Positions 24,081 through 37,744 of a stretch of DNA of 64,000 nt are shown piece after piece (the stretch's first letter is position 1; each line of letters starts with the position of its first letter). Below the pieces are notes generated by a model. That model had not been told where the DNA came from, did no database searches, and saw only the letters and a list, made by a program, of their open reading frames with translations. A program made the translations under genes and the position numbers. The stretch spans positions 5,392,001 through 5,456,000 of the forward strand of contig NC_088312.1 in assembly GCF_910592395.1 (NCBI RefSeq). Direction: 5' to 3'. The DNA is from Lineus longissimus. Lineage: Eukaryota; Nemertea; Pilidiophora; Heteronemertea; Lineidae.

Positions 24081-27000
24081 AACGTTATTTATTCCCACCC
24101 ATTCGCCTTTTCCTTAGCTTCTTTGACTATTGTCGTCAACTTCAAAAACTTACTGAACTCCTCTTAGCAATCAAGATGCATTTGAACTCATCCACATTTG
24201 AACTCAAAACCCTTCTTTCAAGATGTAGACGGCTAAGTATTTCATTGAACGCGAATACTTTTTCATTATCAATAAACGTCACGTAAGCCTCAACAACATA
24301 AACGTTAGGATTTGAGTAATACCTTCTGACCGTTTGAATTATAAGACAACAAAAGGGAAATTTATTAAAATGTTCATTTTATTGGCTTTACTCTGATGGC
24401 TCCACCCGAAATACAAGTTTCATTCAAACTGAATGTCAATTTCTTTGTAACATAACCCCAGTAACATTGACTCTCTGCACCGAATTTGCTTGCCTCCTTC
24501 GATACCTCATACCTCTTATAAAATTGAATCCATGTCCCTTTCACTTTGACAAGGACGCGTGGTCGAATTTGCAATTTAAATTTCACGCGCCGAACTCCTT
24601 GCTTGCTTGCCTTCACAAATTATACCTTTTCTTTAGCTTTGCATGACGTTATTCACCGATGTTTACGCTCCGTCGCCGAAGGCAGAAGAAATTGACTAAA
24701 TTCTGTTTTCAGATATTTTCGCTGAGTTGTGTGATGTGAATTTCATATACTTTCATATGTTAATAACTTTCACCGATCAATTTCATATAACGAGCTATCA
24801 GGGAGGATGATTTTGATGAACGTTTTGAATTCCGTAGTTTAGATTGAAGTTGGACGTGTCTGTATCTTGGCAACAATCATGGTTCTGTTTATTGCATCAA
24901 CGAACATATTGGACTTAATTTGGCTGTCAACTCCTTATCATCCATTTGCTTCAGATTGGAATAATGAAAAATGATGCATCTATAACTATTAAAACTGTCG
25001 AATTTGCTTTCCTGAACCCCAATCCAGCGAAACAGGATGAATCGCGTGATCAAACCTCCACCATTTTCTTGTAAGCAGACGACTCCTGCGTGCCACGCCA
25101 ACTAAATACTTCATATCAAAAGAGTTCAAAAACATTAAGTAATGATGAAAACAGACTAACACGCTATTTTCCACCCCTTGAGAAGATACTCAACCATTCA
25201 AAATCCAATCCTTGAAGCACCAACCATTTGTAAATTTTAATCATTAAATTACGATTAAAACGAAAGATTCGAATTAAGGCATTACGGCGGTAGCTTTATC
25301 TCCCCCTGAACTACCTTTCCCAATTACTCAAGGGTCTTTGTTCATTCTCGACCCTGTGTGAACCCTTCCTTGATTAAACCCCTTTCCAACTCAAAGAAAC
25401 CCCTCCAACCGTCTACAGGTGCACGTGGAATGCCTTCCCTTAATATCCATTTCGCTTTCAAGAAGGGAAACCCAAATCAGTTTAATTGAACCGCCTCCTC
25501 GGTGTCGGTGATGCAATTTCCACGCACGGGTTCGCTTTGACAATGGGAAAGGCTTGTCCCCCTCGAGCTGCTAGGTCGACATCACCTGTTCTCTCGTAAC
25601 CTTGGCTTTCGATCAGCCTTTCGTCTCTTTCATAACGCGACAGTATTGCCTTGTAGTCATCAAATAAGTTCCTTTGATTGCCATGAAATTATGTTTGTTC
25701 AACGCTAAATGAGCATAATATCTCCAATATCTCTTACCATACTGTTGTCATACATAAATAAGGAGAACAGAGACGCTACCATAATTGTTTTTGGCAAGTC
25801 TCGGTTTGCTGACGTGAATACTTAGAATGATATAAATGTCACAGATCAAACCATGGTTTTACATTGATGATTCTCGTCACATTATCTTTAAGTCATCATT
25901 GGGGAAATTTATTCTGGAGTAAAATTGGCTCGATTAAAAATCAAAAATACTATATTAATAGAAGAGGCTGAAAATTATTGCTGCTGTTGTTTTAATTTTC
26001 CACTTTTCGAAACGCCACTTTTAGTCACAAGCCTATTTGCCTTTTAATTCTTACAAAATATATTTTGATGAATTTTGAGCCCATCATTGCGTGGCGACCA
26101 TCATTGCGATGATATTGACACCCAACTCCTTGGTGAATTAATTTCATTCTTTAATGAAAATAGATGATAGGGTGAACATGCTAGATAAGAAATATCAGTT
26201 TCTTGTACGTGTCATATACGTACCATGCCGTCAGAAAAGTTCACCGCTTTTCTCAATATCCCACTCGCAAAGCTAATTCAAAATGTCGTTTTAGAGAGAA
26301 ATTTTGTATTTTTTCCCTTAATGAGCTATTTAAAATTGATTGGTTATGCTGAGCGATGACTAAGCACGAGCATGGTAATTGATTGGAGAGACTGCCTGGG
26401 AGAAGTATCCTTATTCGTCGAGAAGGTAATTCGATATTGGGAAAGCTCGTAATATGGTTCCAGTCTTAACGGGGCTCAGCGTTTCGAGTAATAGCAACAA
26501 CGCGCCAGTGCGAAGACAAGACCCGAATGTATCTGGTCCAATTCCTTCACCTCTGTGGCATCACTTTCTTCCCTTATGACAGGGAGGTGACCTTTAATCC
26601 CTCTTGAAATAAATACGATTGTCCCTTATCGACGAACCTTAATATCCATGTTGGTTTCTCCTTTAAAAAAGATTCTATGTGATATGCAATACCAACGAAC
26701 ATCGCTACTTACAAATGCATAAAATCTAACAAAAATATGATAACATGCGGTAGATAATATAAAGAAGGTTTGTGAATTGTTACATCAAAGTTCATTGAAA
26801 TAACATCTATCCAAATACATTTATGTACATGTAATGACAATGAAAAAAATATGATTGAAGAAAACTTAACAAATGGCTAGCATAAAACGTAATCATCGTA
26901 GACTAAAAAAATCCAATGATTAATTATCTTTGGCATTTTCTTCGTATGAAATCGGCGTTAAGAGAATTTTTATACAAACTTATATACTTTGTTCCTGCGC

Positions 27001-27420
27001 TATCATCATCAAGGTTGAATACCTCTTCTGCCAACAGCCCTGTGATAAAACAACACACGTCAAGGCTGACAAAGCATGTCAGCACCACATCGACACTGCT
27101 TACGAGATATCTAATATCTAATATTCGGTTTGATCAGAACTCGCATAATCACATATATCCACCCTGTTTCGGAATAAAATTCATTTCATCGGTTCAGAGA
27201 TCAATAGAATGTATCATATCTCCGGTGCGTTTACCCTGGGTTTTGTACCGTGACTCTGATAAAGGTTCACGTGCTACGATGCCGTCGAGCGGAGAAATAG
27301 GGATTGCTGATCTGTGGTGGATAAAAATGTTCCGATTGAATGGTCAAGAGAATGTTTGTGAGTTGACTGGTTGATGAGGAAGTTGATTGTATAAGTTGTT
27401 GAAACTTTCTTCATCGTAGA
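24081..27420. other. no gene seen
   Basis: The minus frame 24374-24616 (about 80 codons) and an overlapping plus frame are both open and unrecognised. A C-rich tract lies near 25300-25620. The plus frame 26916-27374 (about 152 codons) is likewise unrecognised. TACATGTA lies at 26826-26833. Confidence 0.5.
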
Positions 27421-27601
27421 AAGTCAAAATTCCGAGATTATTTTGAAAAAATACAATTGCACGATGAGATAAAAAGTCGGAATTCCGAGAAAAAAAGTCA
27501 GATTTCCGAGATTATTTTGAAAAAATAAAAGAAGACGTGAAGGACGTCGTAAAAAGTCGGAATTCCGAGATTATTTTTAAAAAATAAAATTGCATGATGT
27601 C
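27421..27601 (+). repeat. irregular direct repeat built on palindrome TCGGAATTCCGA
   Basis: Four copies of a unit like AAAAGTCGGAATTCCGAGA start at about 27421, 27474, 27495 and 27553. Three of them are followed by TTATTTT(G/T)AAAAAATA and two by a tail like CAATTGCACGATG / AATTGCATGATG. Two copies carry the perfect 12-bp palindrome TCGGAATTCCGA, and the others have one or two changes. Spacing is uneven (about 53, 21 and 58 bases). Confidence 0.85.
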
Positions 27602-30600
27602 CTTTCCCAGCCACCGTATGATCACAAGCACCCTTACCAATAATACACTCACTAGGAGAGAGAAAAACATAAAAAATAAAAAATACATCCATTATTTGCC
27701 ATCCCCTTAGCAAAAGCCTGCATCCTTCTTCTAAATAACATGAAATCCTTAATCAAGCAAGAGACCGTCCCACCTTTCTTTACATTACCGTATTTTTTCC
27801 TGATTTCAATTATCACGATGAGTCAGAGATGTCGTCCGCCGGGATTTTTTCCTCATTGACAAAACGAATCCAGTCATCGCCTTGTAGTATCAAGATCTAT
27901 TGACAAACGCTTTTTTCCGCGAGCCACACGCACATTGTACTATTTAACATAACCAATCATTCGAGCATAATCTTAGCTTCTTTGGAAACATCACGATATT
28001 TTTCCATCCGAGGCCGGTGCGATCCGTGACAGATTGGATAGCCATCAGCATATCAAAGCCTCACGGTGCCTCGGGGCTGCAACCGATAGTTTCATATCTT
28101 TGTGCGCAAAACAACCAATATTGACAGGGGGATTCATGGAGGATTCCGTGCCATTGGTTATTCTAGACTTCCCTGATGATAATGATAGCTCGGATAAAGA
28201 AGATACTTTTCCGCCGCTCATGCTTAATCAAATCTTCTTTCCATGTTCCCCATGAACGAAGGTTGTCTGCTGTTGTCAACTTAAAGCTTAACATACGTAG
28301 TTTCTCAGGGAAAAAAACTACTGACAATTGCTGGTAATGGTTTCTCATTTATACTATATGAAAAATGTTGAGGATGGTCGTATTGCAAGTGGCATTTTTT
28401 TCTGGATAATCTGGTCAAACCGCTGTAGCTAGAGTAAACACTACATTCACTTGCAAATCAATTGTTTTATATGAACACAAATACTGTATATGTACATGAA
28501 TGAATAAAAACAGTAAAAGAAGAGAGTAAAAAAATGTGGATACACGGAGAACATCGCACCTCTTTCCCTTTAAATCGATATTTACAATGTTCAGGTTGAT
28601 TTGCTTCCTCTTCCTCTATGTCTTCACCGTGCATCACGGTGTATTGCTGCACACCTTCGCAGGGAGCTCGGAAGGGTTCATTGCTGATAGGGAGCAGGCC
28701 GGGAACGTGACGAGAGGACGGAATGAGATAGTGTTTATCTGCCAGTAGAGGCGATCGAGGGTCTCAAATGCGGGGAGGTCAGCCCCTGAGTGATGTAGCG
28801 TGCTTAGGTGATTAGGGAAAGGGCCCAATCGTTATGTATTCCCTGTCGGTAAGCTATCGTAGCAGGTTTGTACATGTATGTGATACGTGTCGACAAAAGA
28901 ATTCGATGAGCTTCGCCGTTATGCTCCAGACAGTTGCGCTTTATTTTGAAGTCCTTCAACTGCACGTAGCATCTAAGTATTACAATTTGCCAAGAATCCG
29001 ATTTCTCCAATTAAAACCCTTTGGCTCTAGAGATACAGACGAGAATTTAATCTGGGTTACCTGATATTCTATAAGATTGAAACATCTGTAATACCGCATG
29101 ATTCCATTTATGACACCATGTTCGGTGGATCAGTGGTTTCGATAACATTTCAGATTATTTGAAAATAGGAGTGAATGGCATACACTTTGAGTTATAACAT
29201 GATAACCTAAAGAAACTATGATAACCAAGCCGTAAGCAAGGTATACTATTCTTCAAAGTCCTCAAGGAGTATGGAAAGGTCTCTGGCTCACTATTTTATT
29301 GAAACCATGAAATATGAGAACAATAAAAAAATTACACCGGTCTCTTTTGGTCATGTGTATCAAAATCAGGGAAATTATTTCTTACGCCTCAACGTCTCTA
29401 ACAAATGGACGTTTCCTATTCAATTTATCGGCTACGTTTTATTGAAATAACGTGACTGGTTGGCAAATCACGCGGCCACAAAACCAACAGCCTTAAATTT
29501 GGATATTGAATAACGCAGCGTAACTAATCGAACAATTTCTAGAATTGATTATTGAAAAATATCACCGGCGAAATTATTAAAATTGAATCCGAGCATACCA
29601 GCAAATTCCACTATTTATAGATTCATACATCACTTCGCATGACGCCTTCGTGCTTGATTGCCATTTCGCTATCGATTTCAATAAATTAAGGAAGAATACG
29701 CTGAAAGCTGATCTGGCACGTTTTCTGAAGAGTAACCAATCGCCAGCGTCCGTGTTAAGTAAATTCCATTGACTTTCTATTGATTTTCATCGCTTTCTCA
29801 AACATTATGCGTCACCAACTACGATGTTATAGGACGCTAAGTGGGGCTTCTATCAGTGTAAGTGATTTTGGTGCTGTAAAGGGTGATTGTTTGCTAGCTG
29901 GTACCACCCTCGAACGTGTCGTCCGGTATATCTTATTCAGATACCATCAATATGGCTGGGAACTCAAGGAGCACATGAAGAGGTTTTCTGGACTGAAATT
30001 TCACTGCATCCTCTCCATTTATTTCTACGTAAATTTCACATTATCCTCTCCATTTATTTTTACGTAAAGTATAAATCGATCATAAGTTTACCATCAACGA
30101 CAGGCCATTGGGAAATATCTGAGCAAGTGGAATATACCACCTGAATCCGAGAAAAGAGGGGAAAAAATATGTTAAGAAGAAAGAGTGGAAAAAGTCCACC
30201 AGTGGCCGAGGGGGACATCATGTTTATGTGACATGTCTTAGTAATCTGGCCAAACCTAATTACCATCAGTCATGAGAATATTCTGTCGAATCGTAAGAAA
30301 AAATCTTGATGACAAGCTGAGGCAGAAAAATACATATCATTGAGCCACCCAATCGCATTTCTTTTTCCTTTCGTTTCCTAATTTTTTTCTCAGGGTTGTG
30401 TCTGATTTTCCTATGTATTTGCCTTGTGTATCTCTCAGTATCTCCGTCCCCTATCACTAGCCGCTGGTGTGTGTCACCAACATGATACAACGCCGTGATC
30501 CAAGATGAAAATGCTGTACAAGCCAGAAGCATGGTGTCTCTGGTATCTAAGGAACGTCATGCGTCTTATCTTCTCCTTGAATCATCTTCATGTACACGCC

Positions 30601-32289
30601 CATAATATATAATCATTATCACCGTTAGAACAGTTGGTATACACCTGGGGGATGTCCTCAGGAAATTTTGAACCTTCGGGTTGAACAATTGATCGCCTGG
30701 CTATTCTCTTGTTGGCATGAGAAGTTTTTTATTCTCGGAAATTGTCGAAATCTGAAAATGGATTAGTCCGTGCCATTGTCTGTAGCAGGATGTAAATAAA
30801 TAATGACTTTTTAACAACTGAACTTAGTCTATCAATATATGCGCGATTGTGTAGATTCGCTTATAAAAATGTTATCTTTTTCTGATTTCACGACTTTCCA
30901 AATCTTCAACAACAAAAGGCTTGAATCAGAGTATTCCGATCTCTGATTCTTCTCTTCTATCCACACTTTTCTTCAAAGGACGATTTTCTTCACGTTGTTG
31001 CAAATTTAACTAATTATGTACACAGAGTAATTGGTTTCCCCTAAGACGCTACAACTGATGAAAAATCACTTTCTCACCTCTTTCCCAATCAAGAAACTTA
31101 AGGAGGCTTGACGCAGGAGTTGGGCCTTATTCGCCAAGTCTCCGAAGAATTTGCTTAATCTAATTTACATCCTTCAGATCCATTTATGACTAGGCACTGA
31201 TGTATTTTCAAAATTGTATTCCCCAAAGAAATCTTATTCAGTGTCTAACAAGACTTAATTTTTCATATTCTACTTTGGAATTAAAGGTGATCTTTGCCCT
31301 TAAATGGAAGTTTGACTTATCGACACATTTTGGTGTGGTTTTTTTAAAATGTGTAGCTTTGGCTGCCAGTGCAATACTAAATTGGAGAGAGCCATTTATA
31401 TTTAAACCATTAGCTTGCAAATTTAGAGTCCTGTACGTGTGTTACGATATACTCCGCTCAGGATATGGTTCTCTTCGGTCATTTTAATATCGTCTGGTAC
31501 ACTGGACACATTCATTTATTCAAGATTGAAAAAAAAAAATCATTCAGGCATAAGATTTTTTAAGTGAGTTCGTTGGTCATGATGCGAGTATTTTTGGTCA
31601 GCAAAATGAAGATGCATTCCAGTGACTTGTAAATTGGTTGCTTTTAGAATAACAAAAACGTCCTACCGCATTTGGTTGCATTTTTCAGTCGAACAGAATC
31701 TCTGACAACTCGAAAAAGCTGGGAACCTTCTAGTTCACCAAAGTTCGGTCTCAATATATTTTGGGGGAAGTTTGGTCTTAAATAGCATTAAATCAGTGTC
31801 TTCCCTCCTCGTTATTGGCCTCTCGACAGAATTCCAGTCGCGAACGAATAATTTATGACAATTTCCGCATCGTCAGTGTCCGATTCGTCAAAAGTGAATA
31901 ATGCTAAAAAAAACACTATCCTCTCAGCGCCGAGTGGCGTTACCACGTCCTTCACTTGCTGACAGCCAATCTGAATGAGTCAACTCGCACATGTCAGCCT
32001 CTGGGAGATTACCTTATTCAATAGGCTACAGTCCAGACTCCGCCCAACTTTATTTGACGACGACGTCTGTCGATATTTTGCTGAACTACGTACTAAATGT
32101 TATTTCATTCCATCACTCCAGAGTATCGCTGCTTAAGTTTACCCAGAATTCTTTTTTTTAAAGGGGGCGCCTGCATCACAAGCAGTCTTGTTCTGTCGTT
32201 AGTCTTCCTATTTGTTACTCATATCTTGTTATCGTAAAAGACTTTGTTCCGACAGAAATTAGCCAAAATAGTTAAGTTGTATTAGGCAT
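27602..32289. other. no gene seen
   Basis: Short frames only. The plus frame from 28034 includes an acidic stretch (DFPDDNDSSDKED) after an internal ATG at 28136, but there is no good splice donor and no known match. A 35-bp duplication lies at 30008-30068. TACATGTA lies at 28871-28878. Confidence 0.55.
30008..30068 (+). repeat. 35-bp direct duplication
   Basis: ATCCTCTCCATTTATTTCTA with CGTAAA is repeated once at a distance of 35 bases. The second copy has one T for C and ends after TACGTAAAG. Confidence 0.9.
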
Positions 32290-32385
32290 CCCCAAAGGTT
32301 TTTCAGTGAAAATTTTTAAAAACCTATGGATTTTGAGCTTTTGAAAAACCTCAAAGGGTTTTTCATCCCTGAAAACCTCCTGGGG
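32290..32385. repeat. nested inverted repeats
   Basis: An outer pair, CCCCAAAGGTTTTTC (32290-32304) against GAAAACCTCCTGGGG (32371-32385), encloses AAAAACCT (32318-32325) and the hairpin GAAAAACC (32343-32350) / GGGTTTTTC (32356-32364). Several alternative pairings are possible because the same A5CC/GGT5 word recurs. Confidence 0.55.
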
Positions 32386-35300
32386 TTCATATTTGTTTCG
32401 GCTGAAAAAACTAAAATCTTGACAAAAGCTAAAAAACCTTTAATAGTACCCGTTGGCATCATATCGGAACACGTCAACAACCGGCACTTCGTGTCTTTTA
32501 TCGGCCTAAGTAGGTCACTTCGAACTGCACACATCAATCGTGAAACCTACACTTGTACATGTGTAGTAGAACCCGAGATTTTAGTTGATCAATTGGTGCT
32601 ACATCCTGATTATTTTTGACCGGTACCAAACCTTTGACTTAAGGAATAACATCAGGGCAGAGCATCACGCCGACAGTAGCCGAGATGCTCGGTCACGCGT
32701 AGTGGGAAAGAAGCCTCGTGAACTAATATTTTTACCCAACATATAATTTTGACTATTCTATGGGTTGACCTGCAATATTCATTATAATAACGTATAACAT
32801 TCAAAATAAAAATCCTATCGCTCCTTCCCATCTTTTTATAAGGGTCACTTAAAATTAATAATGTAGTTTTCTTGGCAAAGAATCTGTTTGGAGAGCATGC
32901 ACACACGTACATCGTATATTTGGAGTAGACAATTTCCTCGTGTATATTGCCACTTCAAAGGTGAGCACTAACTTCTGTATAAAACTACCACAATCCATTA
33001 TTCCCTCCACTGCTCTCAGCAGCGCATTAAATATGCTGCATCTTCGTATTTTTCACATTACGTCACTCCTCCTTTGTCACGATTGGACAAAGAACAAGTT
33101 GGGAAATTTTTCAATATTTCGCAAATATCTCCCAAATCAAACTAAATATCAAAAATGAAATAGAATAATTATCACGTCATCATATATCTCTAACGAACAA
33201 TTAAATAATATGAATCGTCTTGTTTGCAGTTATCAGATTTATTGAGGTATGATGTTGTATTTTACGATGCTAGTCGTCGACGGCATTAACATACTGAACA
33301 AAAAACATCATTGTGAGTCAGCTGTCCATTGTTCGCTGCGCGGCGCGTATTCGATGGCGGCATTCTCCTCAGGATGCCTTCTGCGCACTGCAGCCTCTTA
33401 TATTCTATGTATTGGAAGAATCGTGTCTTTGACATCTGTAAGAGTGTTCTTAAAATGCTATATCAGAATAATTGAAGTTACAGGAGCTTTGAATTCTCTT
33501 AGAGCTGAAGGAATAACATCAACAAATTAAATGGTGTGGACGTGTCTGTTGAGTCCTTGCCAGTTCCACTTGTGAATCCAATGCATTACCTTTCAATATT
33601 GTTCATAACACTCATTGCGTGTCTTGAATTTTTTAACATTTTTATTATGGACTCGGGACAATGACAGAGTTTCTGAGAATCCAAATTATCTGCACGGGCC
33701 TGATTCCGTGTGGCCTATATTCCTCAGCATGGGATTATTTTAGGCGTCCTTTAAAACCAGGATCATTCAAACAAATTAATTTGATATTGAATTCGAGATT
33801 TTTCGATATTATAATAATAAGCATCGAGTATAAACGTGGAAACAAAAACGTAAAATAGTAAAAAAAAAGAAATCATTGCTGTTGTGTTATATTTTTGGAG
33901 AGGAATTGACATAGTGCATCTGATTGGTATAGAGTACACGGATGTACAGTACCTACTGTCCTATCTGTCAATTGTCATACTTTGGCATATCTGGTTACTG
34001 TAACCCGGCTCTCGCCAAGTTCATTTCTACCTGTGAGACAGACATGATTAATGTTCACCGAACCACGCCTTTTATGGTTTAAAGGAGTAAGAAACTCTTC
34101 TAAGCAAAACGAGACCAACCTCTAAGACTTCAGAGGGGTTAAACTCCTCTAAGAACGATACCACAGAATGCTCCCTTTATCAATCGACCCTGCTTTGCCC
34201 CCCTTTGTTGACCAACCCCTGTCGCGACTGATCAACTCGAAAACTAAATAGTCTCAAATTTAGAAGCCAGGAGGGTATTTGTGGGCTTAATACACCTCCT
34301 TCTATCGTTTGAAGAGATATTTTTACCCCTTGCTTTGTGGCCCTCTCGACCAACTCGTCTCTGATCTGGACAGCTGGACCCCTATTTTTGTCCAGTGGAT
34401 ATGATTTTCTCCTTGGGCTCTTCGTAGTATAATTATTACCCTTTTAGGGATCGTATATGTGGTATTCGGTGTCATTCGAATTTTGGTTCTCATAACTGAT
34501 TATTTCGTGGTATGAAAAAGGAACATTTTTTTACTGGCAGAGATATTGAGCGAGAAAAATATCATTCATCCCAAATATGAAGTTGACCTGATATATATAA
34601 AGCTTCTTCAACTTGAGTAACCTAATGTTTCTGGTCAACAGATTTAGTATAGGGATGGGGGATGGGGGCTTCGCATACCCGGCTAGCATTCATACAGGAA
34701 TAAAGGTTAGGAAATATCAACGAACTGCGAGACGCATTAGGAATCCCATTACGAGAAGAATTTTCTCTTTGAATTGGACTGCGAAATGTTCAGAATATCA
34801 TATGCGATGATGGTATCTTGGAAACATATTATGTACAGGTTTTTTCAGTTGGTGATTGGCAAGCGTGTAACTTGTGATCTTTGTTCCTTCTTTAAAAAAC
34901 CTTCGAGAGTGGCATTTAAAAGTATTTTTCACGACGCCAGACCTCTCCCACGAGAAAATCGGCCTTGCTCCCAATCCCAAATCACCGAAATCCACCCCGA
35001 AGATAATTAATCCCTTTTATGTCTGCTTGGTTTCCCACCATGCAAGCAGTGGGTGTGATCTCGTCACAAGGGTCCACAGATTACGATTTGGGCCCTTTCA
35101 TCAGCACGTGGCCAAAACCCTCTTTGTCCATCTTCAGCCCTGTGTCTGAGTTGTTGTATTATAATATCTGACAAACCTAACATTGTTAGCAAATATCATT
35201 TTGTGAACCCTTAAGACCCTTTTTCTCGACACGTGGGTCAGGTGATGCCCTGATATTGTCCAGAGGGCTTCCAGCAGGTCTGAATCGGCCTCACGTCTGT

Positions 35301-37704
35301 ACCCCATCACTCCCATCAGCCTATTCTTATATTTCAACAGATTTTGTTGATTAAGATTCCACAATAATTTTCATCACAATTGAACCGTTTAATCATTTAC
35401 TTCTTTTTAATTGACCGTTGGTTATTTAAATTCAAATTTTGGCAGATCAGACCTGATTGATGTGTTACGGAGTATAGAATTTCATATGTTTGAATTTTCT
35501 TCGCGTGAGAAAGGACGGCTGGTATTTCATGGTCATTTTCTTTTAAAGTCTCAAGTTATTGATGATAGTAATGAAACCTAATGTATCGGTACATTCTTAC
35601 AAAATAAAGGTTTTTCAAAAGCTCTCTTTTATTTCTAAGGGTGTAACGTGGACCAAATGGCATCTTATCATACAGTCTACATCAAATTGAAGGAATTCAG
35701 ATAACAGAGAGAACGAAAGGTATTGGCATATGCATGTACCATGTAGTATACAAGTTGCCATTTTCATTTGCAAAAACCAGAGAATGGACAACAAACAGTT
35801 GTTCCTAGTTTATATGAAGATGTTCATTTGTTGTTTGCACCTGCTTTCTTGAGAACCTCTACGGCACCCCTATACTGTCCAGTTACCAAGTTGTCTGCAG
35901 TATTGGTCATTACTTTCTATTGTCGATTCACGTCTGCACAAACAGTCAAAAACTGGTGCAAAAGCGTCTAACTAACAATGAATTTGAAAAGTGTTTCGTT
36001 CCTTTTGTTTCAGCCCCTTTTGACAGAAAGGGTCGTGCCCTTTTTGGACCCTAGGGATATTCTAAGATTCAAGACAAGATAGTGATTCTGTTTAGAAAAC
36101 TGGTGATTCGATTTAAGAATGGTTTTTCTTTCCTTGGTTCTTTGTCCCTAAATGTCTTGGTCTAATTACTTCTTTCTATCTGTCTGTGCCCTCTGGCTGG
36201 ATGGGATGTCAATGTCAGGGCAGCCCCTGTGATGCAATGAGGAAAGGATTATCCTACAGAAGATACATGTTAAGACAACATGACCATCTGCCTGGAGAAA
36301 TTTTAGTAAAATTTTATTTCGGTTGAAACATTTTTTACGGACTTAGCGATCAGTTTTACTGAAGTGTTTAAGAATCGAACTTCAAGATCAATTTATCTGC
36401 ACCTTTGCTTCTTTGGCGTTACGTTTTTCAAAAAGTAGTTGGCAATGCATCTGATTCAAAACAGTGATTCGGAAATTGCATTTTTCGTGTTATCTGACTG
36501 ACGCCTGCAGCAGCAACCATGCATCAGTCCAGTTTATTTCTAATCAGTATATTTCCTTACCAGTCTCCGAATCTGCAGTAAACCACACACCTGACTTCAC
36601 ATCCGTCATTCCTTCATTTCCATACTTCTAAATGGTTAACCCAAGGGAAACATTCCTACCTTTCTTAACCAATGTCCAATTCTCTTTTTACCAACAAAAA
36701 TAGTTGAACTCTCTCCTCCTGCAGATTATTTATGGTTATCTTGACCAGTTCTATTCCGAGGAGCGGATATCTAAAAACGTCTCATTTAACATTACACAAT
36801 CGTGGAGGAGGATCAGAGTTATTTTCACTGCTTTGTTGAGATGACCAGTGGTCGGGGTCAACGCTGCAAATCTTGTCCAAAAAAAATATCTGATCTGCCT
36901 TACATAATCTTTGTAAAAACTGCTGGAATCGTTCTTTGAGGTTTCTAGTAAACGGTCAACAGAGATATTTTAATTAAAGAACAGTGAGTCTGGTCGAATA
37001 AGTTACCTGTAACGATGATTTGCAACAAAACCCGATGTACAGTTGCTTACCCATGACAAATCTAATCAGAAGCAAGATTTGCCTTGGTGTAATTTTGTCA
37101 TGATGCATTTTTGGGTGAAAAAATGGTCCACGATAGCGAGGTCCTGCATATTACATCAGACGATGTATTGGAAATATCAAAGCGCTTCATGACTATCTCT
37201 GTGATCACTCTTGACACTGACGGTATGCATGTAACCTCTTTTACGACGCCTTTATAACCCAAATAAGAGACTTTGATTCCTCTTACAAACTTTACACCCA
37301 TTTCATATGAGTTTTATGTCCAGTTTATGCCCTGATGATATTCAGATCTTTATAAGAAATCGACCAGTAATGGCTAATTTGGTCGTCGGCACCTCCTTAC
37401 GTTAGACTTTGATTGTCACGACTGTGGACCGAGAAATCAGACTTGCATGAATGAGAATTGAAGAAGACAATGACCATTGACAATGGCACATCAGTAGCTC
37501 GACCGGTGATATGTTGTGGGCATGAATAGCTAGACCATGCACGAGTGGCTCTTACTACGAGCTGCAGAACCCTGTGAATGTCCAGAGGCGTTGTAGGTTT
37601 GGCGGAGTACGGACTATTGGTTGTGACATTGGGCGGTGGAGACTGCTGGTTCATAATCTGAGTTGGGAGAACATTGAGCAGGACGAGGACAAACTAGCTT
37701 TAAG
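32386..37704. other. no gene seen
   Basis: Only short frames, none recognisable. A minus frame at 32652-32912 and plus frames at 33249-33530 and 34874-35149 are of the size expected by chance. No RNA genes or strong repeats were noticed. Confidence 0.6.
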
Positions 37705-37744
37705 ATGAAGATGGATATATGGAATAACAATATGCACAACGACG
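37705..37744 (+). CDS. lin-28: tentative first coding exon of lin-28
   Basis: An ATG at 37705 (a second ATG at 37711) opens 13 codons + 1 nt (MKMDIWNNNMHND plus G) and runs into a consensus-like donor, GACG|gtaaga. This is a phase 1 end, which is what the cold-shock exon at 40102 needs; the joined codon would be GGG (Gly), followed by GPGGRRRG. An in-frame TGA lies upstream at 37675-37677, so this would be a true start rather than an internal piece. Against it: short ATG-to-donor frames are common by chance, lin-28 N-termini are not conserved, and I cannot confirm the splice. At least one other phase-1 candidate exists (ATG 23118, donor 23182). The real exon may also lie outside the window. 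The frame stays open past the donor into the intron for 133 codons in total, which is not significant. Confidence 0.22.

Noticed and set aside
24374-24616. 80-codon minus-strand frame that reads like protein (SGGAIRVKPIK end)
   Set aside because: The plus strand is open over the same region for a similar length, there is no start with context and no known match. Not enough to call a gene.
26916-27374. Open frame of about 152 codons
   Set aside because: No family resemblance, Ser/Ile-rich random composition, and a second frame open over part of it.
28136-28255. Acidic ATG frame (MEDSVPLV...) as a lin-28 first exon
   Set aside because: No consensus donor in phase 1 follows before the stop.
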